Part shown: positions 1 through 11,143 of the stretch, piece after piece | Position numbering within the stretch: the stretch's first letter is position 1 | Layout of the letters: every line of letters starts with the position of its first letter | NCBI GenBank assembly: GCA_958510875.1 | Contig: OY294068.1 | Location: 76,920,633 to 76,984,632, forward strand | Length of the DNA stretch: 64,000 bases | Direction of reading: 5' to 3' | From: Endomychus coccineus | Taxonomy: Eukaryota > Arthropoda > Insecta > Coleoptera > Endomychidae | The notes under the pieces: model-generated | Database searches by the model: none | Seen by the model: only the letters and a program-made list of their open reading frames with translations | Told to the model about the DNA's origin: nothing | Translations under genes and position numbers: made by a program

Positions 1-1
1 A

Positions 2-3000
2 TATCTTCTGGACGGCGTATTACGACAATTGGACGTGAACGATGGGGAGCTGACGAGTCGTGGAATCGCACGGATTCATATGATAGTTTCGGACGATGCC
101 AAGACGAAGTTTACAATTTCCCACGAAAATTACGAAACTCTGATTCGAGCGATCGATGTTCCACATAATTGTAGCGTCGTAATATCGTACGAACTAGTTC
201 ATCGATTGGTGTTCGTTTTCGATTGTATCGAGTGCAAGAAAAAATCACAGACTCGAGAGGCGCGGTGCGAATCCCAAAAACACGTGGAATTTATATGTGA
301 GGTGGTGAGAAGAATGTTCGAGAAAATTTTACATATACGATACGTGGGAACGGTCGTTATAACCGTTGGGAAAACGCACGGCTTTCATATGATATTTCAC
401 GATGTGAACGTCGATCGGTGTATGTACCATCATTTGCTGTACGCATTAATACGCACGTTGAATCGAGTACGAGCCAAGACGAGTTCTTCGGAGGAATTAG
501 ATTTATTTTTGAACGAATCGTGTACCTCGTTCGTACTGCCGTACGGTCGAAATCACGCCGATACGTTTTTCCTGTACAACTTCGATACGTCCACGCTCAC
601 ATCTGCAGATAAAAACGATATAACAGACGTGGATATTTTATCACCGATCCCAAAATACGTATACCCATTCTACAGTTTGAAATATACGAACGACGGAACG
701 GACGCGACAAAATGTTCTCAATATCAACGTAATTCGTCGCAAGAAGAAATCGTGTGGTGTGGCTTCGACGGAGAATTTCGTTTCAAATTTCAAAAGAAAT
801 ATTTTCTCGATAAAGAATGTATGGAAATACACAGCAATCGCAGAGAGATAGAATCGTATCGAGACGATATTCTATACACTATTACACCGAATCGAATGAT
901 CAATCGTAAGAAAACCTTTTGTCGCTGGTTGTTTGTCGAAAATTACGAAGAAGTGATGTCGTCGATGTCGTCCCATAATCTCGAATATTCCAACTCTAAC
1001 GATAACGACGACGACGACGACGATCTCATCGCTTCGAATTCCACGAGTATATCGAACGAGATGTCCATCGACGAGAATACTAGGACGGAAAGATGTCAGC
1101 GGAAACGACGACGACGACAACAACAACAAGTTGAGCAGCAGACCACCGTTTCACCGTGCGATGAAGATATCATAGAAAAAGAAGAAGAAGAAGAAATGTC
1201 ACGTAAACACGACGTGGCTCTGCCTTATTTCGACGAGAAAACAGACTTGAAAAATGCCAATAAGGGCGTTAGAACGATTATTGGCGCTGCCGGTGTCGCT
1301 TCATCGTCATCCGTCCCAACCGTAACCGTCACCGGTCCCGAACGTGTTGTAGAAAAACGAGGTAATATCGATATATTGGAGGGTCATTTCAAGTATACCG
1401 ACGAGAAGGGATACGAAAATACGAATCGTGTGTTTAGCATGATCACCGATTTGAGTTACGTTCGTAATACGATCTACGAGTGTGATATCATCAGCGAAGA
1501 TATGTGGCAAATATTGTTGATCGAATATTTCGATAGAACGTTGTCGGATCGTTACGTTATGGTACTTTTCGATTATATTATAGCGAACGCGAACAGCCAT
1601 CGGTATTCCGGTCGTCGTAACGGGGACGACGGTTGTAGAAATGACGACGACGACGACGACGACGACGACGGCGACGGCGGTGGCGACGATGAAACCGACG
1701 AAAGCGAACGATACACCGAACAAGTTAAGTTGGAGAAAATGAAAATCCTCATTAACGAGTGCATCAAGTGGAACATGATTACGGGTGTATTGAGCGATAT
1801 TTATGGAACTTACGTATCCATCATGACCGACATAAATCGACAAGAGCAATTAGACGAACCGTATGGTCGTAAAAAAGATAAAAGACAGAACAGATGGAGG
1901 GTGCGCGACCGAGCGAACGATCTCCCGACTTTCCAATTCGACATCGGTTACGATGAAACGAACAGCGGATTGGCGAAATTGAAACATACCAATTACAACG
2001 TGTTTTCGTTTTGTGCGTCCTTAATGTATCATCACGAAACATCCATACATCCGACACAGTTGCAAGCCTACCTATATTACTATAATTATATACCGGAAGA
2101 TACGATGAACAAATTGATGTCAGAATTTAGCGACAGCACCGCTATGATATCGTTCGTGATCCAATTTGCCTGTGTCAAATTCACGGCGAGTTCTAGAGAT
2201 CCGTTGTCGCTGTGGGCACCGGCCGAATTGTTCAAAACACATTTTCCTCGTTATTTGTACGTCGACAAGGATGGTGCTACGACGACATCGAATAATTCGG
2301 CCGGCGATGCTAACGACACCTTCGGAAATTTCAACAGTTTTAGCGGAAACAGGACCGAAGAACTGAATTCGAATGTGACCGATAGCAGTAGCAGAAAACG
2401 AAAATGTCCACCACAGAACGATAAGAAAAAGAACGCAAAAAAATCCAAAAAAATGACGACGGTCAATAGAGATCTGTTGACGATGTTCAAAAAATACTAT
2501 TGGCGTCCGTTTACGTTGAACGGCATACCGTACATGTATAACGGCACAGAATTCGTTAACGTGCACACGGCATACAAAACTATTACCGACAAAATCGGTT
2601 GTAGTCAATCCGCTTTGCAAGATATCTTCAATGCCAAACCGTTCGACCAGAAACACGGTAGAAATTACTTGTATAGGACCAATCACGTATACGACGAAAT
2701 AAAAACTCCGGCTTACTTTAACGTGGTGCTGAAACTCAGAGAGATCACTTGTGGCGGTTCGCAATCGTTGTTGATGCGAGAATATCCGATAAAAGAAGTG
2801 GGACGGGCGGACGTGTCGATCTACGATACCGTGGTGGACGGAATGCGTGCTCTGATAGACATGGAAGCGGACATCGATCGGTCGTCTTTGCGATTCGTCA
2901 TGACGCAGCCGGTAGTACCGTTGGTTATCGAAGAGAACAACGACGTACGAGATTTTTTCGATTCGAAAACAGCCGGTCATATTTCGTTGAATATCAAAGA

Positions 3001-3530
3001 TTACAGGATGTGTGTAGATCTGCTCGGTAAGAAACCGCACAAAGATATCGAAGTATTCCTAGACGGGATCTTCACCGAATCATCATCATCATCATCATCA
3101 TCATTGTCATCGTCGAACTCCAGACAGAACGAACATATAAGAAATTTCGCCAGAATCAATTGCATCGTACAAAGTATCGTCGTCAAAGCGATCAACGCTA
3201 AAATAGTGACTAGCGAAGAACTGGACGTTAGTCAAGTGGTGCACGCGATTTTCGATAGGCGATCATCGATACAATTGGGATGGACGACTTTCGAGAAACG
3301 ATCGAGTCATCCCACTTACGTTCCACCGATACGAAGAAACGAATATCTTCTTTCTCGTCAAACCACATCCACTACGATTTTACCTCTGCTCAATAACGTC
3401 GAACGTAATTACTCCAATCAGATATATACCAAAGGTGACTTGTGTCGTGACATCGCAGCCATCCGGGGAATCGTAGACGTTCGCACCCGATTAAAATGGC
3501 TTACGAAGAAAAGACAATTTTCCGCGTCTA

Positions 3531-3565
<35 letters not shown>

Positions 3566-5485
3566 AGCACTACCGTTGGTCACGATTCGTCTCGGTCGAA
3601 ACATACGACAGCTACTGGGATAGATACGCTCGGCTCGGACTTTTGCCGGCGTATGTCTTCAGCGTTACGCGACAACGAAGAAAACGATAACGATAACGTA
3701 GATAGCAAAGAAGACTATTTATATCGTGATTATGCCGTACGGAAAGGATCGTCGACTACTCTCCACCCGCAATATACCGACGACGATAATAATAATAATA
3801 ATACCAATCAGAAGAAACTCTCGTCCAATAAACATATGATGCAATCCAAAGTGAAATCTTTAGCGATATTGTCAAGTTTACGTACGACTTTCGCCAAGAT
3901 CATGAAAGAATTCGATTCGCGTACGATGACTAATATCGCCGAATGCGCGGTACGAAACAAAAAATCGTTACCGTTCCGATTAAAGTTGATATGTTTCATA
4001 GTGACGGTTCACATGTATAAACGTTTACCGAAATGGACGGTGTTCGATATTCCATCGTTCGCCGATTTGATACAGGCTGTGAATAGTGACGACGACAACG
4101 ACGACGATAACGGGGACGAACGCGATAACGATAAAAGTGGAAACACCGGAGAGGAAGAGTCGTCGTCGTCGTTCATCTGGGGATTAGGTCGCCGTCGGCG
4201 TCGCTCGAACCGTCGATCCGTCCTACCGGCCAGTATACTGAGTTGGATAGAAAACGGGCGATACGACGTGATACGGTGGTTGTACGAGCAAGCGGAAATT
4301 CTTTTACCGTACGCTTTTTACGTGGGATCACGAAACGAACGCCGTGACGACATATTGAAACGTTACGTCCTATCGCATCCGAATCGATACAAACGAGCCA
4401 ATTACTATTTACAACAAAATTCCGAAGAAGTGAAATACGACTATGTATTACTCACGTTAACGTACCTATTCTATTTATGTTCGTTCGATTTCGGTACGTT
4501 AGATTTAATGCTAAAGTTGATTCTAAGCATCGAATTTCCCGGACAATGGTCCAAGTTGTGTACCATAGTTTGCGGTCATAGGCACGGAGGTAAAACTAAA
4601 TTGCTCGACATATTGCGAGAGTACGGCCGTACTTCGGCTTCGGCAAAAGAACCGACGGACACGAACAAGGAAAACCAACCGGCCATGCTGATGTACGTGA
4701 CGAACATGATGTTGGTTCAGGACGAGATTGCGACGTTCACGAGCGGCTTCAAGAAAGTCATATCGGAAAGTAAAATCGAGTATAGAAATAACGTGGGCAA
4801 TGTGTTCGCGGCCATCTACGCCCTATCGAAGTTGTGGTACACGTGTAACGATCCACCATCGTGTCCGTACGATTCGGCCGTGGTCGAGCGTATTCTTCAC
4901 ATCAAAGTCGATTTTTGGCACGACAACATCACCGAACCCGAAGTTGCTCAGTTCCGATATTTCAACAGTAAAGAACGAGAAGCCATCTATAAATATTGTT
5001 TCCACAACAAATCCAAACTGGTGACCAATAGCGTTATCAACAACGAAGGATCCTTACCGTTCGTGTTCTTCAATCGAGAAACGAAAATTTACGTGTCATC
5101 AGGCTTACACGACGACGCCATAAAACAAGGTTTGCTAAGTATCAGTATGTTCTATTCTTGGTTTCGATACGTGGAGGACATCAACAAACCAGTGAATATT
5201 GACGTAAAAAAATTACCCAGTTTACCGGCGGCATGGCGGAAGCAATGGCTAATCCAAACGAATCCCTATTACAAATGGAAAGATACCGTTCAGATCGAAG
5301 CGCAAGATGGATGTTACGCTCGAGTACCGGCCGATTTGATAATAGATTCCTTAAATAGGTACGGACAACCTTTCGGTGCAGCTAAACAATTGACCGATGC
5401 ATTTCACGAGGAATTCACTCGATATTATAGTGCCATCGACGATACATATAACGTTTCGGTCGATATGAATAAATTGATTTTATAA
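2..5485 (+). CDS. helicase: P143-like replicative primase-helicase (5' end outside window)
   Basis: The frame is open from the left edge with no convincing ATG, so the start lies outside the window; at least 1,827 residues are seen. Near nt 4573-4600 is a P-loop of the form GHRHGGKT, followed by a hydrophobic stretch ending in QDE (about nt 4715-4730, Walker B) and a sensor-like WYTCNDPP (about nt 4832-4858), the order of a superfamily 3 type helicase. The N-terminal part has FVFDCIEC (about nt 209) and a GKTHGFHMIFHDV block (about nt 367-405), which resemble the metal-binding and SxH motifs of archaeo-eukaryotic primases; that part is inference. Expected role: unwinding and priming viral DNA in the nucleus. 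It is longer than baculovirus P143, partly from low-complexity Asp, Ser, Thr and Ala tracts coded by trinucleotide repeats. It converges on the next gene. Confidence 0.75.
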
Positions 5486-5571
5486 TTTTTATTTTTCTGT
5501 TGTTTCTTTACCACCACCACCACCATCACCCCCAAAAAAAGACTATGTCACTTTGGTATTTATTTATTTCA

Positions 5572-6138
5572 TCAAACGAATATTACACATTGTACGCGAC
5601 AGTACAGGGTATTCGAAACTATTCGATATGGCGTGATCAACAACAGTCTATATTCACCTTCTTCCTCCGGCTGCGCCGATGAATTATTATTGCGTTTGAC
5701 TCCAAACGTAAAGTATCTGGTGTTGCTGGATGTATACAATTGCACATATCCGATTGGTTTTCTTACGGCGCGTAACAATGGACCAAGGAGAATCTTTTCA
5801 TCTACCCAGCGACACATTTTGTGGGGCGTACTCGACAGCGACGCAACGATAAATATTGGATTACCCCATAGAAAATCGTTGTGATTCTTGACGGTGTATG
5901 GAAAATAGTTCGATAGCAAATCAAAATTATGATAGAATTGGTTCGTTAGCCGGGCAAATAGGTCCAGCAGGTGATAAAGCGTGAATTTTTCTACAGCTGC
6001 GTCCACCTTCAGCGATATCGTATTATACATGTGGAAAAGGTTATCGAAACGAGATAATACAAAAATGGCCACATGTTCGCCGTTTGGTGCAGAATATTTT
6101 GTTGCTATGGCTCGTCGTAATACGCGCACTGTTTCCAT
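5572..6138 (-). CDS. hypothetical viral protein, 188 aa
   Basis: I do not recognise this protein. The frame runs 188 codons from an ATG on the minus strand and converges on the helicase with an 86-bp gap. The sequence is a mixed globular type without a signal peptide or membrane span, with an N-terminal RVLRRAIATKY stretch and an aromatic-rich middle. In baculoviruses the helicase gene neighbours the PIF-4 gene, but this protein lacks the N-terminal membrane anchor of that family, so I do not assign it. No TAAG stands close upstream. Overlapping plus-strand frames are shorter and look like shadows. It diverges from the dUTPase-like gene across a 317-bp intergenic region. Confidence 0.65.
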   Translation of the reverse strand: METVRVLRRAIATKYSAPNGEHVAIFVLSRFDNLFHMYNTISLKVDAAVEKFTLYHLLDLFARLTNQFYHNFDLLSNYFPYTVKNHNDFLWGNPIFIVASLSSTPHKMCRWVDEKILLGPLLRAVRKPIGYVQLYTSSNTRYFTFGVKRNNNSSAQPEEEGEYRLLLITPYRIVSNTLYCRVQCVIFV

Positions 6139-6455
6139 GCTTCGCGAATTAATACTGTCGCACGAGCGTGAGTTATTCTCCGTTAGCGATGGCGATAGCG
6201 GGAGAACATTTTCTGATTGTTACAATAGGTCGTTGGAATTTATATAGTGCAATGCAGATAGTGGGGATGCGTCAGACTATATCTTCGCCGAAACGAATGA
6301 AATGTCGTACACTTTACACGATATCGTGTGTCGACAATGAACGCAACCACCACCAATTGGATGTTTTATGGTCACGTCCTTCAATATTACATCGACGAAG
6401 CTGTATTTCTTTTCGCACGACTAGCTGACGTTCTATTTGGATAGAATATCGAAAA

Positions 6456-6872
6456 ATGGGTCAAACATTACGTGTCCAATTGTGTTCCGAGGAGGCTCGT
6501 CTACCTGATCGAACCTCAAGTCGAGCGTCGGGAATGTGTCTGCGTAGCGTCGAAGACTGCATTATTCCAGCGAAAGGTCAGAGGCTCGTCGATGTAGGTA
6601 TACGTATACAACTACCGCGCGGTTACTGTGGCAGGTTGGTTCCCCGATCGGATCTTTCTGTAAATCGTCGTGTTACAGTAGGAGCCGAAATAATAGATGA
6701 AGATTATCGCGGACAAATATCCGTGTTATTGATAAATCTTTCCAGTGAACCTTATGTGGTTCGCACGAACGATGAAATCGCTGAATTGGTCTGCCAGAAA
6801 ATTTGCCGTCCAAAAATCCAACAAGTGAGGCGAACTACCACAAAAAATGCGAGATGTTTCGATTTTTTGTAA
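6456..6872 (+). CDS. dut: dUTPase-family protein with altered motifs
   Basis: The 138-residue protein has the layout of a trimeric dUTPase, which turns dUTP into dUMP and keeps uracil out of DNA. Visible are an ASGMCLRS motif 1 (residues 24-31), PRSDLS motif 2 (63-68), GAEIIDEDYRG motif 3 (76-86, with the Asp and Tyr that bind uracil and activate water) and a NDEIAEL motif 4 (105-111). Odd points: the motif 1 aspartate is Cys, the small residue after PRS in motif 2 is Asp instead of Gly, and the glycine-rich motif 5 at the C-terminus is missing; the tail is basic and ends in CFDFL. The fold call is firm; activity is doubtful. An AATAAA (6890-6895) follows the stop codon. Confidence 0.85.
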   Translation: MGQTLRVQLCSEEARLPDRTSSRASGMCLRSVEDCIIPAKGQRLVDVGIRIQLPRGYCGRLVPRSDLSVNRRVTVGAEIIDEDYRGQISVLLINLSSEPYVVRTNDEIAELVCQKICRPKIQQVRRTTTKNARCFDFL

Positions 6873-6907
6873 TAATTTGTTGAGTTATGAATAAAAATAT
6901 TTAAAAT

Positions 6908-8374
6908 TTATTTCGAAAATTTTTTATTTTTCATCGTACACGTTTTGTCAGTTTCCAATACTTTGGTGATATATTTCTTCATTTCGTATACTTCTTGTAA
7001 CGCCAGTATATACTTATTTTCGATCCAACTTTTGATCGTATCATTAACGACCAACGAATCGGCCATTATAATTTCGAAGCATTTGTTCACCAAATTGCCG
7101 TTATCTTTGTCCGAAATGTTCTTGAGATGAAGTAACGAATGCGATTTCAATACGCTCAGGTGTCTATCGTAAAACGATGACGAAGACGACGGTGCTCCAC
7201 AAAAACCCTCGAATAATAGCCACGGTATAAGGACGTCCGTCTGAATGTCCTCTACGAGCCTGGTGGTAGTGGTGTTGCTGCCGCCGCTGCTGCTGCTATC
7301 GCTACCGTTGTCGTTGTTGTCGTCGTTAATTTTTCTACTGATAACGGAATTCAAGTGATTTCTCACGAAAATCGACAGATCGTCCATATTCCGATACAGG
7401 CCCTTTTTGTCGTTCAGCAAGGTATTGGTGAACACCTCCTCGCTTACGAAATTGTCTCGGCCGATGAGCACGTTATATCGATCGCGATTGTGCAATATGT
7501 ATTTTCGTAGTTGCTTCGCCAAGTCGTGGAATATGTCGTCGTTCAAAACGCACGTATAAATATTGCGAACGCTCGTGTCTTTACCCTGTAACAGCCATTG
7601 TTTTATGAAACAACCCATTCGATTGCCCAACGCGTCCGCGGTGGTAATATCCTTCGTGACCGATGGCGTTCCTTCTTCGAACGATATAGAGTTGTTACTC
7701 AAGATGTAAATTTGTATGTAAAATACTAATAAATTTTGTAGAATGGAATATATCGGTTTGAAGAAGAGAATATCGTCTAAAAGTGTCCACAGGTGTTCCA
7801 TGGTCGTCGCCAACACGTTATCGTTATTATAACTTTCGTGCGATATCAAATCGTAGAATTCGTCACATTTCAGCGAGCTGGGAGACGACGGCGCTGGCGT
7901 GTTGATTTTATTGGCATCGTTCTCGTCGTTCGCCTCACCAGCGCATATTTTTTGTAAAATCACACACGAGTATATGTAATTTAACGTGTTCTCGATACTG
8001 TCCACGTTATCTATTAAAATGGCGTTCGTTACTTTTCGTAAAGATTCGTTCGATTCAACTATGGTGGTTATTTTATTCCATAAATTGTGTATTTTGGGCC
8101 GGACGTGCTGCTTCATCGCACTCAACGTAAAATCATCTCGTGATGCACCATTACGATCTTTCGGTGTAGTAGTAGTCGTCGTCGTCGTCGTCGCCGCTTT
8201 ATAACTACGTGGTTCGTATAATTTGAGGACACCGACAGAAATGTCGATAATATCCAACAATTCCTTCCGCGTCATCGTTATTTTCACGGTGGTGTTACCT
8301 ATATTATAAATTTGTCCGTTGTCCATGTGACAATAAAAAGGTTTCAATCGAAAACATACCGGCACGCCGCTCAT
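6908..8374 (-). CDS. hypothetical viral protein, 488 aa
   Basis: Not recognised. The 488-residue product starts MSGVPVCFRLKPFYCHMD and has a Thr tract near residue 62 (ACG/ACC trinucleotide repeat) and a Ser/Gly/Thr-rich linker near residue 360; the rest looks mainly alpha-helical and soluble. A TAAG on the minus strand (CTTA at 8383-8386) lies eight bases before the ATG, which is the late-promoter arrangement seen across this segment. It converges on the dUTPase-like gene with a 35-bp gap. There is no signal peptide. Length and late promoter would fit a structural or assembly protein, but that is only a guess. Confidence 0.75.
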   Translation of the reverse strand: MSGVPVCFRLKPFYCHMDNGQIYNIGNTTVKITMTRKELLDIIDISVGVLKLYEPRSYKAATTTTTTTTTPKDRNGASRDDFTLSAMKQHVRPKIHNLWNKITTIVESNESLRKVTNAILIDNVDSIENTLNYIYSCVILQKICAGEANDENDANKINTPAPSSPSSLKCDEFYDLISHESYNNDNVLATTMEHLWTLLDDILFFKPIYSILQNLLVFYIQIYILSNNSISFEEGTPSVTKDITTADALGNRMGCFIKQWLLQGKDTSVRNIYTCVLNDDIFHDLAKQLRKYILHNRDRYNVLIGRDNFVSEEVFTNTLLNDKKGLYRNMDDLSIFVRNHLNSVISRKINDDNNDNGSDSSSSGGSNTTTTRLVEDIQTDVLIPWLLFEGFCGAPSSSSSFYDRHLSVLKSHSLLHLKNISDKDNGNLVNKCFEIIMADSLVVNDTIKSWIENKYILALQEVYEMKKYITKVLETDKTCTMKNKKFSK

Positions 8375-8499
8375 TTCTGTGTCTTACTATTGGAACTCGA
8401 CGGAACACCGGGAGCTGATAACGTCGCACCGTCGAGTACGCGTTGTCTGCGACGTGACACAAACTGCGCGCGATGCCGTCAAACGTAACCGCGATTGCA

Positions 8500-8830
8500 C
8501 ACATCGTTCGAGATTTTGAGACGTTGGTGTGGACACCGGTGCCCACGCCAGCGTCGACACCGGTGCCTACGCCAGCGTCGACACCGGTGTCGACACCGGT
8601 GTCTACTCGGAACGATCGACGCGGGTGCATCGTTGTTCACCGCGTACCCGTGATGCACCCTCGAAATGCACGAATTCCGAGGATATGTACCGGTTTCGCG
8701 GGTGCCACACGTGGTACGCTGTACCCCGTGTGGCACCCTCGAAATTATGACACCGGTGTGCTTCTTATCTCGTCGACATCGGACGGATTTCGAGGGTGCA
8801 GCGACACGTTCGTGTGCGCTTACGGAACGT
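8500..8830. repeat. intergenic repeat and palindrome region (hr or origin candidate)
   Basis: This 330-bp stretch between two divergent genes holds GACACCGGTG units at 8532, 8556, 8580 and 8592 (24, 24 and 12-bp spacing) and again near 8749. A long imperfect palindrome spans 8700-8738: arms GGGTGCCACACG and CGTGTGGCACCC are perfect, and inside them GGTAC/GTACC pair around GCT. An outer inverted pair, GCACCCTCGAAAT (8655-8667) and ATTTCGAGGGTGC (8787-8799), encloses the hairpin. Baculovirus homologous regions, which act as enhancers and origins, are built from such palindromes. Open frames here in several phases are repeat artefacts. The function is inferred. Confidence 0.55.
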
Positions 8831-8887
8831 GACGGGTCAGTCGGAAGTCGATCGATGCGCTGCAACTTGTAAGACCGCGGCGCGATC

Positions 8888-9463
8888 ATGACATCCAACG
8901 GCAAGGACGACGACGACGACCAGTGGCTATACGCTTATGTGTATAACGCTCCGTACCCGGACGATTATGCTACACCACCGTTCCCTTTAGATACTCTACG
9001 TTTCGAATACGAATATGACGGATCGAGTAGAGCGGAAGGTTTACCCGGATTATGTAACGCCCTCACGCCGTTCCCAGTTATACCTTGTCGCATTTTCAAT
9101 GATAAAGTACCGATACGCCATTGCGATCAAATAGGATATTTCAGTTTTAACGAATGGCCACGTGTGTATTTGGGAGCGTTCGCAACGCTCACATCTGCTC
9201 CACGCATCCATACGATGTTGGGGACGGCATTCGTGGCGTGTTCCACGAATTCCGAACGAATGCCGATAATTCCAAATATGGACGTGCTTCGAGGATACGA
9301 TTCGATATCGAAAACGGGGTGTTTGAAATTTCGTCTCGACGGTGTAGTAGAACCGATTTGGTTAGGCAATAACATCGCCAATTACGATAACGACGAACGA
9401 CGACATCGTCATATAGATGTATATTTGGAACGGTTACCAGGTCGAGTTATGAAACATAATTGA
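8888..9463 (+). CDS. hypothetical viral protein, 191 aa
   Basis: Not recognised. The product begins with an acidic MTSNGKDDDDDQ stretch followed by an aromatic, proline-rich region (WLYAYVYNAPYPDDYATPPFP) and a compact globular part with six cysteines. There is no signal peptide or membrane span. A TAAG (8870-8873) lies 14 bases before the ATG. It follows the palindromic intergenic region, so it may be among the genes that region controls. It is read in the same direction as the next gene, whose early-type promoter lies within 30 bp of this stop codon. Confidence 0.7.
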   Translation: MTSNGKDDDDDQWLYAYVYNAPYPDDYATPPFPLDTLRFEYEYDGSSRAEGLPGLCNALTPFPVIPCRIFNDKVPIRHCDQIGYFSFNEWPRVYLGAFATLTSAPRIHTMLGTAFVACSTNSERMPIIPNMDVLRGYDSISKTGCLKFRLDGVVEPIWLGNNIANYDNDERRHRHIDVYLERLPGRVMKHN

Positions 9464-9487
9464 CCAATAAACGATCGCACGTGGTGC

Positions 9488-9524
9488 TATATAAACGGAT
9501 GCGTCACGGTGGGAGGCAGTCAGT
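9488..9524 (+). promoter_or_regulatory. early-type promoter: TATA box plus CAGT initiator
   Basis: TATATAAA lies at 9488-9495 and a doubled CAGTCAGT at 9517-9524, 29 bases downstream, which is the spacing of arthropod RNA polymerase II promoters and of baculovirus early genes. The ATG of the next gene follows at 9558. This contrasts with the TAAG context of most neighbours. Confidence 0.7.
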
Positions 9525-9557
9525 CGACGTGAATATTTCACCAGCGAAACATCGACG

Positions 9558-11030
9558 ATGTCTTCGGCAAGTTTGGCCAAGCTAAAAAAACACATGGAAA
9601 TGGGTCCGATCATTTCTGATTTGACCATTACCGACGATACGTTGAATCAACTTCGGAATATAACTAAACGAGTGCTGGGTAAACAACAACAACAACAACA
9701 ACAACAACAGCAGCAGCATCAGCAGCACGTTGACAGTTTCGATGTTGCGTCCACCGCCACCGCCAACGCCGTTCCAGAGTACAATCCCGACGATGCCATC
9801 TTCGTCAAGCCGCTAAACCCGGTGAAGAACAATTTGCATCCGACATATCGTCCAACAAGTAAGTCTATCGTCGCTGTAACCGCCATCACGAACGGGGAAA
9901 CGAGTGAATATACCGATTCGTATAACGATACCACTACTGCTACTACTACTACTACTACTGCTACTGCTACTAAGCCAACTGGTACGACACCGGTGAAAAA
10001 ATCGACGTCGAAAAGATCGAAAACGAAATCGACCGTGGAAACTGCAACGATAAAACCGCAACTTCTGGTCAAACTCCCGATAGCTCGTGAGAAAAAGAAA
10101 CAAAATGGTAAATCTGATCAGAAGCGATGTCAAAAACGGAAAAGAGACACACATACGATCGAGGAAGATGACGATGATATTGGGAACGATACGGAAGGGT
10201 CCGAATTAGAGCGATCGATTGAAGCGCGGACGGTCGCCGTGACCACGAAGAAAGATGTACACGTGAATAGACTAGAAGCAGAAACAGCAGGCGAAGGCAA
10301 GATACAGGCGTCAGCCGTCGTCGAACCCGCAGCTAAAGCGAAAAAGGTTCGCAAGCAACCTACATCTCGGAATAAAATCAAATCGAACGGAGAAACTAGT
10401 AGCCACGATCAAAGTAGTAAGAGAATAACTAATGGCTCCCACGATAAGGAATCCATCTCAAGTGCGAACGAAGAAGTCATCCGCAATTTTCAAGAAAAAA
10501 TCTCTCGTATCAAAACCGAACACTTCCAATCTGCCGAATTCGTCGGGCGTCACGATGTATTAATTAACGCGAGCTGGTTAATATTAAAACTGTGCTATTT
10601 CGAACAATTCGAAACTACCTTGCCGAGTTTCGATATAGTCACCGATTTGTTTTATATCACAAAAGAAACTTTTTTGAACAAGTTGATCGTTGTATACGAG
10701 AATAACGAAGATGCGTTCCACGCGGAGACCGGTCTGTATTTGACGGACGTTAGGCGAACGTTATTCGAAACGAACATTTTATTCATAAATATACCCAGTT
10801 CGAATAGTATTTATAAATTTTTTGTAAACGAAATAATCCTCACGTATATTTGTTTCGTCAATTTGTGTGAAAATAAAGTGCCCACGATTTACAGGTGTCT
10901 GGGAAGCAAATCGTCGTCGTCGTCGTCCTCGTCCGAGCAGCAGAGATTTAACGACGTACCGTTCAAATCATTTCCTGTGAATGTACATTCTCATAAGTTG
11001 ACTGATATATTGCGATTACTGAACGAATAA
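9558..11030 (+). CDS. hypothetical viral protein with polyQ and basic regions, 490 aa (early)
   Basis: Not recognised. The 490-residue product has a short helical N-terminus, a Gln tract near residue 43 (CAA repeat), a Thr/Ala tract near residue 130, and a long Lys/Arg-rich middle with several possible nuclear localisation signals, including PVKKSTSKRSKTK. The C-terminal 170 residues are folded-looking and helical (from about EEVIRNFQEKISRIKTEHF), with a short Ser tract near the end. The TATA plus CAGT promoter upstream suggests early expression from host polymerase. A nuclear regulatory or DNA-binding role would fit the charge pattern, but no known domain is visible. Confidence 0.75.
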   Translation: MSSASLAKLKKHMEMGPIISDLTITDDTLNQLRNITKRVLGKQQQQQQQQQQQHQQHVDSFDVASTATANAVPEYNPDDAIFVKPLNPVKNNLHPTYRPTSKSIVAVTAITNGETSEYTDSYNDTTTATTTTTTATATKPTGTTPVKKSTSKRSKTKSTVETATIKPQLLVKLPIAREKKKQNGKSDQKRCQKRKRDTHTIEEDDDDIGNDTEGSELERSIEARTVAVTTKKDVHVNRLEAETAGEGKIQASAVVEPAAKAKKVRKQPTSRNKIKSNGETSSHDQSSKRITNGSHDKESISSANEEVIRNFQEKISRIKTEHFQSAEFVGRHDVLINASWLILKLCYFEQFETTLPSFDIVTDLFYITKETFLNKLIVVYENNEDAFHAETGLYLTDVRRTLFETNILFINIPSSNSIYKFFVNEIILTYICFVNLCENKVPTIYRCLGSKSSSSSSSSEQQRFNDVPFKSFPVNVHSHKLTDILRLLNE

Positions 11031-11143
11031 ATACATTTATATTAAAGTTTTGTTAGCGTTTATTTTGTATGACTTTCCATTCGATCCGATCTCATCGAGT
11101 TTCGTGATCATGATGATGATAATAGTAATAATAATAAGAGACC

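Noticed and set aside
2120..3040. 306-codon minus-strand frame opposite the helicase
   Set aside because: It lies wholly antisense to the helicase frame, shows no domain, and long antisense frames are expected with this CGA-rich codon use.
8473..8904. Overlapping frames on both strands with repeated TPVPTPAST-like residues
   Set aside because: Frames open in several phases on both strands are a by-product of the 12/24-bp tandem repeats and palindromes.
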